Below are positions 1 to 7,310 of a stretch of DNA of 44,071 nucleotides, piece after piece. Below the pieces are notes generated by a model. That model was not told where the DNA came from, searched no databases, and saw only the letters and a program-made list of their open reading frames with translations. The stretch lies in the NCBI GenBank assembly GCA_023387965.1, contig JAEWHE010000005.1, forward strand, positions 1 to 44,071, written 5' to 3'. Positions within the stretch are counted from its first letter, which is position 1. Every line of letters begins with the position of its first letter. This stretch comes from Bacteroidota bacterium (GTDB lineage Bacteria > Bacteroidota > Bacteroidia > Flavobacteriales > Flavobacteriaceae). Made by a program: the position numbers and the translations under genes.

Positions 1-313
1 CGTTGAGGTTCACCTCGTCGTAGCCAGCCGCCTCGGCCATTCTCGCGCAGGCCGCCAGGTCCGCCGGTACGCTGCCGCCCAGTTGCAGCGCCAGCGGATG
101 CTCGGCCTCGTCGTGGCGCAGAAAGCGCGCAGCATCGCCATTGATCAGCGCGCCCGTGGTCACCATCTCGGTATAGAGCAGGGCATGGCCAGAGAGCTGG
201 CGCAGAAAGTAGCGACAGTGGCGATCTGTCCAGTCCATCATCGGCGCCACGCTGAAGCGGCGGGACAGTGCATGGCGCGTGGTTTCTGGCGTTGAGGCGG
301 TTTTCTCTGGCAT
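1..313 (-). CDS. dusA: tRNA-dihydrouridine synthase A, N-terminal part (runs off window; start supplied by prophage)
   Basis: Read leftward from ATG at 313 the frame gives a short variable leader, then SRRFSVAPMMDWTDRHCRYF and continues open to the window edge with typical DusA sequence (ALLYTEMVTTGALINGD, then LALQLGGS). DusA reduces uridines in the D-loop of tRNAs using FMN. The prophage end lies inside codons 17-30: everything upstream of the 40-bp repeat, including the first 16 codons and probably the promoter, is phage DNA. The encoded leader (MPEKTASTPETTRHAL) replaces a native leader of the same length still present at 43992. The C-terminal part lies outside the window. Confidence 0.93.
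   Translation of the reverse strand, partial: MPEKTASTPETTRHALSRRFSVAPMMDWTDRHCRYFLRQLSGHALLYTEMVTTGALINGDAARFLRHDEAEHPLALQLGGSVPADLAACARMAEAAGYDEVNLN
226..265. repeat. attL core (40-bp direct repeat, left copy)
   Basis: These 40 bases are identical to 43905-43944. The flanking bases differ on both sides (t versus g before, c versus a after), so the repeat is exactly 40 bp. In dusA orientation it encodes SRRFSVAPMMDWT, a conserved N-terminal segment of DusA, which explains how integration preserves the gene. Confidence 0.95.
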
Positions 314-368
314 TTCGGCTGTCTGATTGTTGCTCGTTTTCGCCTGTTTTTGCCCATTTTTTCAGGCT

Positions 369-409
369 CGGTGCTACATTGTAGGACGCCGTTTTGGCGT
401 GTAGCACCG
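369..409. repeat. Inverted repeat next to integrase, probable integrase arm sites
   Basis: CGGTGCTACA (369-378) is repeated as its exact reverse complement at 400-409. The spacer contains a nested small palindrome ACGCC(386-390)/GGCGT(396-400). The core heptamer GTGCTAC recurs twice next to attR (43832-43838, 43843-43849) and is therefore likely to be the arm-type site bound by the integrase N-terminal domain. On the minus strand the spacer carries TACAAT (383-378), a possible -10 for the phage-supplied dusA promoter. Hairpin or terminator function is an alternative. Confidence 0.6.
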
Positions 410-418
410 GGGAAAAGG

Positions 419-1552
419 ATGGGGACGATAACGGCGCGGCCGCGCAAGGGCGGCGGGGTTGGGTATACCGCGCAGATCAGGATCAAGCGCGAAGGAAAGG
501 TAGTCTACCAAGAAAGCCAGACCTTCGACCGCAAGCAGACTGCCCAGGCTTGGGTAAAGCGACGGGAGACGGAGCTGGCCGAGCCCGGTGCGCTCGAGCG
601 GGCGAATCGGAAGGCGCTGATGCTGCGAGATATCATCGACCAGTACCTCGAGGAGTACGAACGGATTCGGCCCCTGGGCAAGACCAAGCGTGCAACACTC
701 AAAGCGATTGGTAGCACCTGGCTGGGTGACTTGACCGATGCCGAGGTGAACAGCCAGCGGCTGGTGGAGTTCGCTACCTGGCGAATGGGGCCAGAGGGCG
801 GCGGCGTGAAGGGGCAGACCGTTGGCAACGATCTGGCTCACCTTGGTGCGGTGCTATCGGTGGCCAAGCCGGCCTGGGGCTATGACGTTGACCCGCACTC
901 GGTTGGTGATGCGCGCAAGGTATTGCGCAAGCTCGGGGTGCGTACCAAGAGTAAAGAGCGTGATCGGCGGCCAGCGGCGGAAGAGCTGGACAGGTTGCTC
1001 GAGCATTTCTTCGAGATGCAGAAGCGTCGGCCGACCTCCATCAACATGCCGAAGGTCATCGGTTTCGCCATTTTCTCCACGCGGCGTCAGGAAGAGATAA
1101 CGCGTATCCGTTGGGCCGACCTGGATGAAAAGAGGCAGGCGGTACTGGTTCGCGATATGAAGAACCCAGGCCAGAAGATCGGCAACGATGTGTGGTGCCA
1201 TCTGCCGGATGAGGCCTGGGCGATTCTGCACAGCATGCCGAGGCAGTGTGAAGAAATCTTTCCGTACAACAGTGACTCGATCTCCGCTTCGTTTACCCGG
1301 GCGGGCCAGTTCCTGGAGCTGGACGACCTATGGTTTCACGACCTTCGGCATGATGGTGTGAGCCGGTTGTTCGAGATGGACTGGGATATTCCGCGGGTGG
1401 CCAGCGTGTCTGGCCATCGGGACTGGAATTCGCTGCGGCGTTATACCCATCTGCGGGGTCGGGGCGACCCATATGCCGGCTGGCATTGGTTGGAGAAGAT
1501 AATAGCGGCGCCCGTTGAGCTGGGCGCCAGGGTGGATAGTGCGGAACAGTAA
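419..1552 (+). CDS. int: Site-specific tyrosine recombinase (dusA-type phage integrase)
   Basis: Catalyses integration and excision at the 40-bp dusA core. The 377-aa reading from ATG 419 starts MGTITARPRKGGGVGYTAQI, an arm-binding N-terminal domain typical of dusA integrases; a longer frame from ATG 350 lacks family resemblance in its first 23 residues and overlaps the inverted repeat. Catalytic residues visible: Arg near 223 (STRRQEEITRIRW), Lys near 248, HDLRH at 307-311, His near 333 (SGHRDW) and the tyrosine nucleophile near 342 (RRYTHL). A purine-rich stretch ending at 418 could be the ribosome site. It converges with the leftward early operon ending at 1553, so no int transcription from PL is expected in sense orientation. 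Confidence 0.95.
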   Translation: MGTITARPRKGGGVGYTAQIRIKREGKVVYQESQTFDRKQTAQAWVKRRETELAEPGALERANRKALMLRDIIDQYLEEYERIRPLGKTKRATLKAIGSTWLGDLTDAEVNSQRLVEFATWRMGPEGGGVKGQTVGNDLAHLGAVLSVAKPAWGYDVDPHSVGDARKVLRKLGVRTKSKERDRRPAAEELDRLLEHFFEMQKRRPTSINMPKVIGFAIFSTRRQEEITRIRWADLDEKRQAVLVRDMKNPGQKIGNDVWCHLPDEAWAILHSMPRQCEEIFPYNSDSISASFTRAGQFLELDDLWFHDLRHDGVSRLFEMDWDIPRVASVSGHRDWNSLRRYTHLRGRGDPYAGWHWLEKIIAAPVELGARVDSAEQ

Positions 1553-1831
1553 TCAGCTGGCCCGCTTGAACCGGCCGTGGAGCTTGTCATTCTCGGCCAC
1601 GGCCTTGCGCCGTTGCTCGTCGAGGTAAGACGCCAGGTCGGTGAGGTGCACGCCCTTGGCTGCCTTCTGGCTGCCCTCGATGCGGACCACCGGGAGATCC
1701 ACCTCGCCGGCGGCCACCTTGCGCTGGAGCTTGTCCGGCGTCAGGTGGCTGAAGTAGTCCGCGCACACCCGATCGAGCGGGATGATCGCCTGGCCGTTGT
1801 ACTGCGCCATCAGCAGAAATGCGGTGTTCAT
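1553..1831 (-). CDS. Pyocin activator PrtN family protein (copy 1, beside integrase)
   Basis: The 92-aa product begins MNTAFLLMAQYNGQAIIPLD and contains VCADYFSHLTPDKLQRKVAAGEV, GSQKAAKGVHL and DLASYLDE, the signature of PrtN-type transcription activators of Pseudomonas pyocin genes (a small HTH-like fold). It is the last gene of the leftward operon, overlapping the preceding gene by 4 nt (ATGA type), and converges on int. PrtN proteins bind DNA, so it may regulate late or host bacteriocin genes; given its position beside int, an excisionase role is also conceivable, but that is inference. A second, diverged PrtN-like gene lies at 8606-8869. Confidence 0.85.
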   Translation of the reverse strand: MNTAFLLMAQYNGQAIIPLDRVCADYFSHLTPDKLQRKVAAGEVDLPVVRIEGSQKAAKGVHLTDLASYLDEQRRKAVAENDKLHGRFKRAS

Positions 1832-2130
1832 TTCCGCTTACCTCCCTTGCGATGCTTTTTCGTGCCGCCGTGGCTGGTCAGGCGGTAGCTGATGAAGGTG
1901 GCCAGCTCGCCGATCTCGGCTTTGATGTCGTCGATGATGGTGCCCATGATCGCGTTCACCTCCTCATAGGTGGCGCGTTGGATGGTTCGGGAGTTGTCGA
2001 CGTGGGTCTTGCCGTCTGGCGTCTTGACCAGCCATTCCATCGTCCAGCGCTGCGGCTTGCGTGGCAGGCGACCGCTGACCTGGGCGATGTCGTTGGGCAT
2101 TTCCGTGCTGAAGAAGATGGAGTAGGTCAT
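1828..2130 (-). CDS. Hypothetical phage protein, 100 aa
   Basis: Not recognised. Start at 2130 (MTYSIFFSTEMP) is chosen because it overlaps the adenine methylase stop by 4 nt, as for the neighbouring genes. The protein is mixed alpha/beta with a central MEWLVKTPDGKTHVDNSRT segment and a very basic C-terminus (HGGTKKHRKGGKRK) that could contact nucleic acid. Upstream extension of the same frame is antisense-like and rejected. It sits between the methyltransferases and the PrtN-like gene in the early operon. Confidence 0.7.
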   Translation of the reverse strand: MTYSIFFSTEMPNDIAQVSGRLPRKPQRWTMEWLVKTPDGKTHVDNSRTIQRATYEEVNAIMGTIIDDIKAEIGELATFISYRLTSHGGTKKHRKGGKRK

Positions 2131-2981
2131 GCAACCCCCTCGAGGGGTAGGCCCCTCTGGTTCAGCGCAGCCATACAGGCCGGATTCAGCCAGAGGCATT
2201 CGGTACGTGTGGCGCCGCCTCGCCCAGCTGAAATACGTGCCGTAGTGGTGGCCTTGGTCCAACCCTGCAGGGCGTCGTCGTAAAGATCAGAGGGGTAGCC
2301 GCTGAGAACCACCATGCCCTGAAGCTTGACCAGAGTCGCCAGCAGTTCGGCATGCTGCGCATCATTCAATTCGTGCCGGTAATAGCGCCCCTTGGCTGCT
2401 CCGTTCACTCGCGTGCCATGCATATACGGCGGGTCGACGTAGTGCAGCGCTAAGGGAGAGTCATGCGCAACCATGATGTCATTCGCTGGACGGTTCTCGA
2501 TTAGCACGCCGGCAAGACGCTGACCAATGATGGCCAGCTGTTCTGGATAACGCGCCCACAGCTGTTGCGCGTTTCCGTACTGGCGGTAGCAGTCAATGCG
2601 AAATCCCGTAGTGCCTTTGCTGGCACCAGCGGAGCCAAAGCCCATCTGTGCTCGAATAACGGTTCTGCGGGCGCGCTCCACTGGGTCATCAGTGAAGATC
2701 CACGCTTGCTCGAACTCATCGCGAGCGTAGGGCGTAAGCACGAGCAGCTCGATCAGAGCGGCGCGCGACGTAGCGCCCTGCAGCACTCGAAATAGGTTGA
2801 CGATGTCGCCGTCAAGATCGTTGTAGACCTCGCCATGCGATCGCGGTTTGCGCATCAGTACACCAGCGGCGCCGCCGAACGATTCGACGTAGACCTGGTG
2901 CGGCGGAAAGTGTTGGATGACCCACGGTGCGAGACGAAACTTGCCGCCGTGGTAGCGGATAACTGGGGCGGTAATGCTCAT
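2127..2981 (-). CDS. DNA N6-adenine methyltransferase (Dam/D12 class)
   Basis: 284 aa. Transfers a methyl group from S-adenosylmethionine to adenine N6 in DNA. Visible motifs: N-terminal APVIRYHGGKFRLAPWVIQ, the AdoMet-binding segment VYVESFGGAAGVLMRK, EVYNDLDGDIVNLFRVLQ, and the catalytic DPPY (LHYVDPPYMHG). Start 2981 overlaps the cytosine methylase stop by 4 nt; a longer frame to 3065 only reads through the end of that gene. No cognate restriction endonuclease is nearby, so this is probably an orphan phage methylase protecting phage DNA or altering regulation. Target sequence cannot be deduced. Confidence 0.92.
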   Translation of the reverse strand: MSITAPVIRYHGGKFRLAPWVIQHFPPHQVYVESFGGAAGVLMRKPRSHGEVYNDLDGDIVNLFRVLQGATSRAALIELLVLTPYARDEFEQAWIFTDDPVERARRTVIRAQMGFGSAGASKGTTGFRIDCYRQYGNAQQLWARYPEQLAIIGQRLAGVLIENRPANDIMVAHDSPLALHYVDPPYMHGTRVNGAAKGRYYRHELNDAQHAELLATLVKLQGMVVLSGYPSDLYDDALQGWTKATTTARISAGRGGATRTECLWLNPACMAALNQRGLPLEGVA

Positions 2982-4660
2982 GCCGCATCCTCCCGGAGCT
3001 GCAGCGCGCTGAGGTTGGCGCGGACGAGGGCGGCGGCTACCGGTGGGCAGACGCTGTTGCCGCACATGCGGACCTGGGCGGCCTTGCTGAGCTTCTTGCC
3101 GCCGGCGGTGCGGTTGTGGATGTAGTCGGCAGGGAAGCCCTGGGCGGCGAACAGTTCGTGCGGCTCGAGCATGCGCATGCCAATGTCGACGATCTGGTAG
3201 GGCTCGCCCTTGATCATGACCAGGGCGTGGCGGTCCTTGGTGGTGACGGTGTGCAGCGGCTCCTGTAGATCCTGGCCGACGTTGGTCCCGTAATACTTCA
3301 GCAGGAACGCGCGTACCTCGCCAACGTGGCCGCCGCCGGCTGTGAGGGTGGGCATGGGCTCGGTCACGCCCTGACTGTGCTGGTTGTTGCGCAACTTCAC
3401 GAGGTGGCTGGTCACCAGTGCGTTGTGGTCGACGGTTGTCGCGGTAGGCAGAGGGTTTTCCAGGCTACTGCCGGGGCCGGTGTAGTTCCCGCCGTAGTGC
3501 TTTGCGAGGAAGGCGGCCACCAGTGCGTGCTTGTTTCCGCCGGCGACGGCGGTGCCGAGCGGCTTATCGAGGCCTGGCACGCGCGGGGCTTGGCCCTTGC
3601 GCTCGCCATAGCCGACTTGGATAAGCGTGGGTGACACAAGGGCGAAATGCCCACCTTTCACCTGGGCGCAGATGGTGCGCAGCGGTGCGTCGGCCGGCAT
3701 GTTGCGCTGGGTGCTACCGTTGGCGTGCTCGGTGATGAAAGGCGCAAGGGTCGGCACGACTAGGCCAGTGCCAAGTTTGCTAGTGATGGTTTGCAGCGGC
3801 TCGTCCAGAGGCTGGCCCCGGAAGTAGTCGTATCCGTGGTTGACCTTCACCAGGAATGGATCGGAGGAGTCCAGCACGTAGCGCTGAATGCCCCGGGCTA
3901 TTCGGCGCAGGGTGTTCTCGGCCAGTGGCTTCTTGCGCTCGAAGATCGAGGGGCAGGGTAGGGACCAGTCGATGATTTCCGCGGCGGTGCGCCAAGGCTT
4001 GAGTCGCTTGGCCTTGACGGCCTCGCTCGCTGGGTCGCCGTGGGTGGGTTCCGGCCAGACGATGGGCTGGTCGTCGCGGCGGGCGATCAGAAACAGGCGC
4101 TTGCGGATGGTGGGCGCGCCGTAGTCGCAGGCGCGCAGCTCGCGCCAGTCGACTTGGTAGCCGAGGCGCTTCAGGGCGTTGGTGAAGCTTGCGAAGGTGC
4201 GGCCCTTGTTCTTTGGGCATGGGCGTCCGTCAGTAGCCAGCGGACCCCAGGTCACGAACTCCTCGACGTTCTCCAGCATGATGACCTTGGGCTTGACCGT
4301 GGCGGCGTAGCGGATGGCGACCCAGGCGAGCCCGCGGATCTCCTTCTTCACCGGGGCGCCGCCCTTGGCCTTGCTGAAGTGCTTGCAGTCGGGGCTGAAC
4401 CACGCCAGGTCAACGGGCTTGCCGTCTGCGATCACGCGCGGGTCAACCTCCCATACCGATTCACAGAAGTGCCGGGTGTGTGGGTGGTTTATGTCGTGCA
4501 TGGCCACGGCCTCGGGGTCGTGGTTGACGGCGATGTCCACCGGCCGGCCGAGGCCCAGCTCGATGCCGGTGGAGGCGCCGCCGCCCCCGGCGAAGTTGTC
4601 GATGACCAGGCCGTGGAAGTTCATGCCGGCCTGGGGGTGGATGCGATAGAGGTTGTTCAT
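2978..4660 (-). CDS. DNA C5-cytosine methyltransferase with repeat-containing central region
   Basis: 560 aa. Motif I VIDNFAGGGGAS (residues about 20-30), motif IV with the nucleophile Cys92 (FSPDCKHFSKAKGG, a PDC variant of the usual PC), motif VI MLENVEEF (about 128-135), motif VIII TIRKRLFLIARR (about 184-195), and C-terminal motifs AAQGFPADY and GNSVCPPVAAAL. Between about residues 275 and 505, where the target-recognition domain is expected, there are about five degenerate units of the form PLxTxTxxxxHALVxxFLxKYYG. Such repeats make it longer than bacterial Dcm. Start 4660 directly follows the GGACACAGCAC element (4661-4671), whose AGGA could serve as ribosome site. Confidence 0.93.
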   Translation of the reverse strand: MNNLYRIHPQAGMNFHGLVIDNFAGGGGASTGIELGLGRPVDIAVNHDPEAVAMHDINHPHTRHFCESVWEVDPRVIADGKPVDLAWFSPDCKHFSKAKGGAPVKKEIRGLAWVAIRYAATVKPKVIMLENVEEFVTWGPLATDGRPCPKNKGRTFASFTNALKRLGYQVDWRELRACDYGAPTIRKRLFLIARRDDQPIVWPEPTHGDPASEAVKAKRLKPWRTAAEIIDWSLPCPSIFERKKPLAENTLRRIARGIQRYVLDSSDPFLVKVNHGYDYFRGQPLDEPLQTITSKLGTGLVVPTLAPFITEHANGSTQRNMPADAPLRTICAQVKGGHFALVSPTLIQVGYGERKGQAPRVPGLDKPLGTAVAGGNKHALVAAFLAKHYGGNYTGPGSSLENPLPTATTVDHNALVTSHLVKLRNNQHSQGVTEPMPTLTAGGGHVGEVRAFLLKYYGTNVGQDLQEPLHTVTTKDRHALVMIKGEPYQIVDIGMRMLEPHELFAAQGFPADYIHNRTAGGKKLSKAAQVRMCGNSVCPPVAAALVRANLSALQLREDAA

Positions 4661-4698
4661 GTGCTGTGTCCTGGGTGCTGCCGGTGGTGAGGCGGCAG
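4661..4698 (-). promoter_or_regulatory. Early-transcript element: CTCACCA hairpin followed by GGACACAGCAC
   Basis: On the minus (sense) strand a hairpin with a 6-bp perfect stem (arms 4693-4698 and 4678-4683) displays CCTCACCAC in its loop; 13 nt after CTCACCA comes GGACACAGCAC (4671-4661), which abuts the methyltransferase ATG. The same pair occurs at 7311-7356 and 10302-10346. Function unknown: a ribosome-binding role alone does not explain the 11-base identity. Confidence 0.6.
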
Positions 4699-4708
4699 TG
4701 GTGGGGTT

Positions 4709-4897
4709 TCAGTTGCCCTGGTTGGGCGACTCCCATAGGTGGCGGTACTTGGCCTGGCGCTGGGCGGAGCAGGTGTGGTGGTTGCCTACGCTGCGGTGGC
4801 GTTTGCAGATGTCGCAGACGCCAGACATGAGGCTCATCTGCAGCACGCCCCGCACTTTGGTGCGGGTGGCCGGGCGGCGCAGGGGGTGTTGGGTCAT
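4709..4897 (-). CDS. Small zinc-ribbon-like protein, 62 aa
   Basis: Reading from ATG 4897 (MTQHPLRRPATRTKVRGVLQ) the protein has CDICKRHRSVGNHHTC, i.e. CxxC followed by HHxxC, suggesting a single metal-binding knuckle. It is basic, which would fit DNA or RNA binding. It overlaps the gene at 4894 by 4 nt. Family not recognised; the next 48 bases up to the methyltransferase leader contain the CTCACCA hairpin. Confidence 0.6.
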   Translation of the reverse strand: MTQHPLRRPATRTKVRGVLQMSLMSGVCDICKRHRSVGNHHTCSAQRQAKYRHLWESPNQGN

Positions 4898-5484
4898 GGC
4901 TGGGCACCTTTGGCGGTGCGGCATGCACAAGTCATGCTTCCTAGTGCTTCGACCACCTCGCCCTGCTCCGGCTGCTGATCGGTCTGCGCGGGGCGCGTAA
5001 GTGCGGTGACGATGCGTTCGTGCTGGGTGACGGTCATCAGGGGTTCATCGCTCACTATCTGCGCATCTGCCCCAAGGCTTTTGCGCAGGCCGTCTAGAGA
5101 TGTCTTCGATAGCCCTGCGTCGATGCCGCCGCGATTGCTGGCCTTCCACTCCCGCAGCCATGCCACCACCTCGACCGACTCCCGCTGATCCTGCGCCGGG
5201 GCTGGCTCGACCAATGTGCGCACTTCCTCAACATGGTTGTCTGGCTGCAGCTCGCTGAATGCCTGGGCCAATAGTGCGATAAGGGCTCGCGCAATCTTTT
5301 CCGAGTCGCCTGGCGCATCGTATTGATTGGCGTCGACCGTAATGACATCGTATTTATTGCCTTCCTCATCGATAGCGCCGATGACCCATTCGTCCTGCGG
5401 GTGATCGGCGTCTGCCGGCCACGCAGCCGTGAGCGATTTCTCCCAGCCCCGGAATGCGTGAAGCGTCTCGATTGATTTACCCAT
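4894..5484 (-). CDS. Hypothetical early protein, 196 aa
   Basis: Start ATG 5484 (MGKSIETLHAFRGWEKS) is preferred because GAGGTG lies 7 nt upstream and it follows the YfdR-like stop at 5495; ATG 5490 and a much longer upstream frame are less likely. The N-terminal half (WPADADHPQDEWVIGAIDEEGNKYDVITVDANQYDAPGDSEKIARALIALL) looks like an acidic alpha/beta domain seen in phage early proteins; the C-terminal half contains VVAWLREWKASNRGG and LMTVTQHERIV. The N-terminal GKS is not a P-loop. No function assigned. Confidence 0.65.
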   Translation of the reverse strand: MGKSIETLHAFRGWEKSLTAAWPADADHPQDEWVIGAIDEEGNKYDVITVDANQYDAPGDSEKIARALIALLAQAFSELQPDNHVEEVRTLVEPAPAQDQRESVEVVAWLREWKASNRGGIDAGLSKTSLDGLRKSLGADAQIVSDEPLMTVTQHERIVTALTRPAQTDQQPEQGEVVEALGSMTCACRTAKGAQP

Positions 5485-5494
5485 GCCCATCACC

Positions 5495-6094
5495 TCACAT
5501 GCACAGCGGCGCTTCGCCGCCTGCGTGGTGTTCATCGACGCGTTCCCAGGTGCTGAGGGCGCGGGTGCGGTGGGTGGTTTGCAGCAGGTCCAGCAGCTTG
5601 CTGTGGTACTGGATGCAGGCGTGGGTGCTGGTCCATTCGGGCAGCCGATACGGCACTGGCGTGACGCCCTCAAGGCACGGCCAGCGTTCGCCGTGCTCGG
5701 GCATGAGGTCGCGGCGTTCGGTGGCGAGGGCGACCATGTCTGCTTCTTGGATGCAGGCGGGTAGCTCTGGCTCGAGATTGAAGCGCTCGCAGATGGCCAG
5801 CCAGATGCCGTTCTCGATTTCGCTGTAGTCCGGCAGTAGCGCCTTGAGCGGCCGGACCATGTCGCCGACGTAGGCCTCGGTGGCGTCGTGCAGCAGGGCG
5901 GCGAGTTGGTGCTCGGCCGGTACGATGCTGGCGACCAGCAGGCTGTGCTGCGCTACCGAATAGTGGCGGCTGGTGTGGCCGTTGAAGCGGCAGATGTTGG
6001 CCAGCGCATGGGCAATGTCGAGTGTGCTGACCTGGCTAGCCTTAGGCATGAGCAGGTCGAAGCGGCGGCCGGTGCGGGTTAGGATCCAGGTCAT
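5495..6094 (-). CDS. YfdR-like HD-domain phosphohydrolase (5'-deoxynucleotidase family)
   Basis: 199 aa. HD-domain residues are evident: HYSVAQHSLLVA, LLHDATEAYVGDM (H69-D70 pair) and a later ADMVALATERRD. The order NICRFNGHTSRHYSVAQH ... ALLHDATEAYVGD ... PLKALLPDYSEIE ... ADMVALATERRDL closely follows E. coli YfdR of prophage CPS-53, a relative of 5'-nucleotidase YfbR. The expected reaction is hydrolysis of deoxynucleoside monophosphates, which could shape nucleotide pools together with the dNMP kinase at 9542. Start 6094 gives an ATGA overlap with the exonuclease gene. E. coli YfdR has been reported to bind DnaA; whether this homologue does is unknown. Confidence 0.85.
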   Translation of the reverse strand: MTWILTRTGRRFDLLMPKASQVSTLDIAHALANICRFNGHTSRHYSVAQHSLLVASIVPAEHQLAALLHDATEAYVGDMVRPLKALLPDYSEIENGIWLAICERFNLEPELPACIQEADMVALATERRDLMPEHGERWPCLEGVTPVPYRLPEWTSTHACIQYHSKLLDLLQTTHRTRALSTWERVDEHHAGGEAPLCM

Positions 6095-6801
6095 GCTGTT
6101 TGCTCCAGCGGCAGGGCGGCGTGCAGCGCGCATTGCAGGGCGATGTGCATGTCACCAAAGGGCATGTGCGCTTCTTCGGCGGCTGCGACCATGGCCGGGG
6201 TTGGTTCTGCTGGGGTGAGCATGTATCCGGCGGGCGGGACCATTTTCCCGGCGCCGCGCAAATGGTCGGCGTGCAGCTGCAGCGCATTGACGAGCTGGTG
6301 GGCTTCGTGCCGGGCATCGTCCAGGGCTTGGTGCTTGGTGCCCTCGAAGGGCAGCGCCTTTGCCGCTGGGTAGAGGTGCAGCAGGGTGCGCAGGTCGCGG
6401 TCGTTCCAGAATGGCCAGGGCGCTTCGAGCCCTGCCGCCTGGTAGGCCGAGCGGAGGATGACGCAGTCGACGCTCGAGCCGTTGCCCCAGATGTAAGTGG
6501 CATTCGGCATGGGCGAGTGGCTGCGGATGAAGTCAGTGAGGTAATTCAGGGCGTCGCGCAGCGGGGTTGCTCCGGCGCGCCCGGCGGCGCGTGCCTCTTC
6601 GCCCTGGCTCAGCCACCAGAGGATGGTGCTGGCATCCATCTCGCCGCCGTGCTGCACGCTGCTTTCGAGGCTGACGGGGATGTAGGTGCTGTCAGTCAGT
6701 AGGCCTTCGCGGACAACGGCCACGCCGATGCTGGCGATGGCGGCGCGCGGGCCGTTGCCCATGGTTTCCAGATCGACGATGAAGTGGGTGGCCTTGATCA
6801 T
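6091..6801 (-). CDS. DEDDh 3'-5' exonuclease (RNase T/ExoVIII-like)
   Basis: 236 aa. Exo I motif VDLETMG (Asp10, Glu12), exo II in WGNGSSVDCVILRSAY, exo III HQALDDARHEAHQLV, together forming the DEDDh set. It resembles the 3'-5' exonucleases often carried in the yfd-type gene group of enteric prophages. The C-terminal extension (GKMVPPAGYMLTPAEPTPAMVAAAEEA onward) is a short segment found on many phage early proteins and not part of the nuclease. It could act in DNA recombination or RNA turnover; substrate is not deducible. Overlaps both neighbours by 4 nt. Confidence 0.88.
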   Translation of the reverse strand: MIKATHFIVDLETMGNGPRAAIASIGVAVVREGLLTDSTYIPVSLESSVQHGGEMDASTILWWLSQGEEARAAGRAGATPLRDALNYLTDFIRSHSPMPNATYIWGNGSSVDCVILRSAYQAAGLEAPWPFWNDRDLRTLLHLYPAAKALPFEGTKHQALDDARHEAHQLVNALQLHADHLRGAGKMVPPAGYMLTPAEPTPAMVAAAEEAHMPFGDMHIALQCALHAALPLEQTA

Positions 6802-7310
6802 GCTACGGCCTCCAGTTGAGGGGCCGGCTGGGCGGCGTAGTAACGCTGCGAGAGGTCGCGCGCCTTGAGGGAGAGCGCTCGAGCGCTGTTGGCCTGGTCG
6901 GTTGCGCCCATCAGGCCGAACTGAGTTGCAGCCAAGCTGAGCTTGTTGGCCATGGCTGCCAGGTCTTCGGCGGCTTCGGCGTTGAGGCTGAGGGCCTGTA
7001 AGGCAAAGATGCGCTCGTTGGCGGTGATGAGCTGCAGGCGAAGGGCGGCGGCGTCATCGGTGGCGCGATCGCGTTCTTCGGTGACGAGCTCAATAGCCTG
7101 GACGGCGTTGAGGCGGCTGATGTTTTGCTCATGCTCGGCGCGTTGTACTCGGTGGCGCCACTGCTCGATCTCTTCGGCTCGGGCGCGGCAGACGCGCGAC
7201 AGCTCAACTCGGTGAGCGCGGCGACCTTCGACGTAGCCCAGCCCGAAGACGATGGCCATCCCGGCGATGGCGCCGATGAAAGCCAGTACCTGGTAGGTGG
7301 TGAAGTTCAT
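6798..7310 (-). CDS. Membrane-anchored coiled-coil protein, 170 aa
   Basis: Start 7310 (MNFTTYQVLAFIGAIAGMAI) immediately follows the GGACACAGCAC element. Residues about 6-28 form one hydrophobic transmembrane segment, followed by a long Arg/Glu-rich helix (RVCRARAEEIEQWRHRVQRAEHEQN) likely to form a coiled coil, then an Ala-rich helical C-terminus. Predicted inner-membrane protein with cytoplasmic coiled coil; role unknown, possibly exclusion or membrane tethering of the replication or nuclease machinery (inference). Confidence 0.7.
   Translation of the reverse strand: MNFTTYQVLAFIGAIAGMAIVFGLGYVEGRRAHRVELSRVCRARAEEIEQWRHRVQRAEHEQNISRLNAVQAIELVTEERDRATDDAAALRLQLITANERIFALQALSLNAEAAEDLAAMANKLSLAATQFGLMGATDQANSARALSLKARDLSQRYYAAQPAPQLEAVA

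Noticed and set aside
350..418. Extended integrase N-terminus from ATG 350
   Set aside because: The extra 23 residues are encoded by the inverted repeat region and do not resemble the family start; ATG 419 begins with the conserved MGTI segment.
5490..5673. N-terminal extension of the 196-aa gene into the YfdR-like coding region
   Set aside because: Cys/Pro/Ala-rich sequence typical of a wrong frame; ribosome site and spacing favour ATG 5484.
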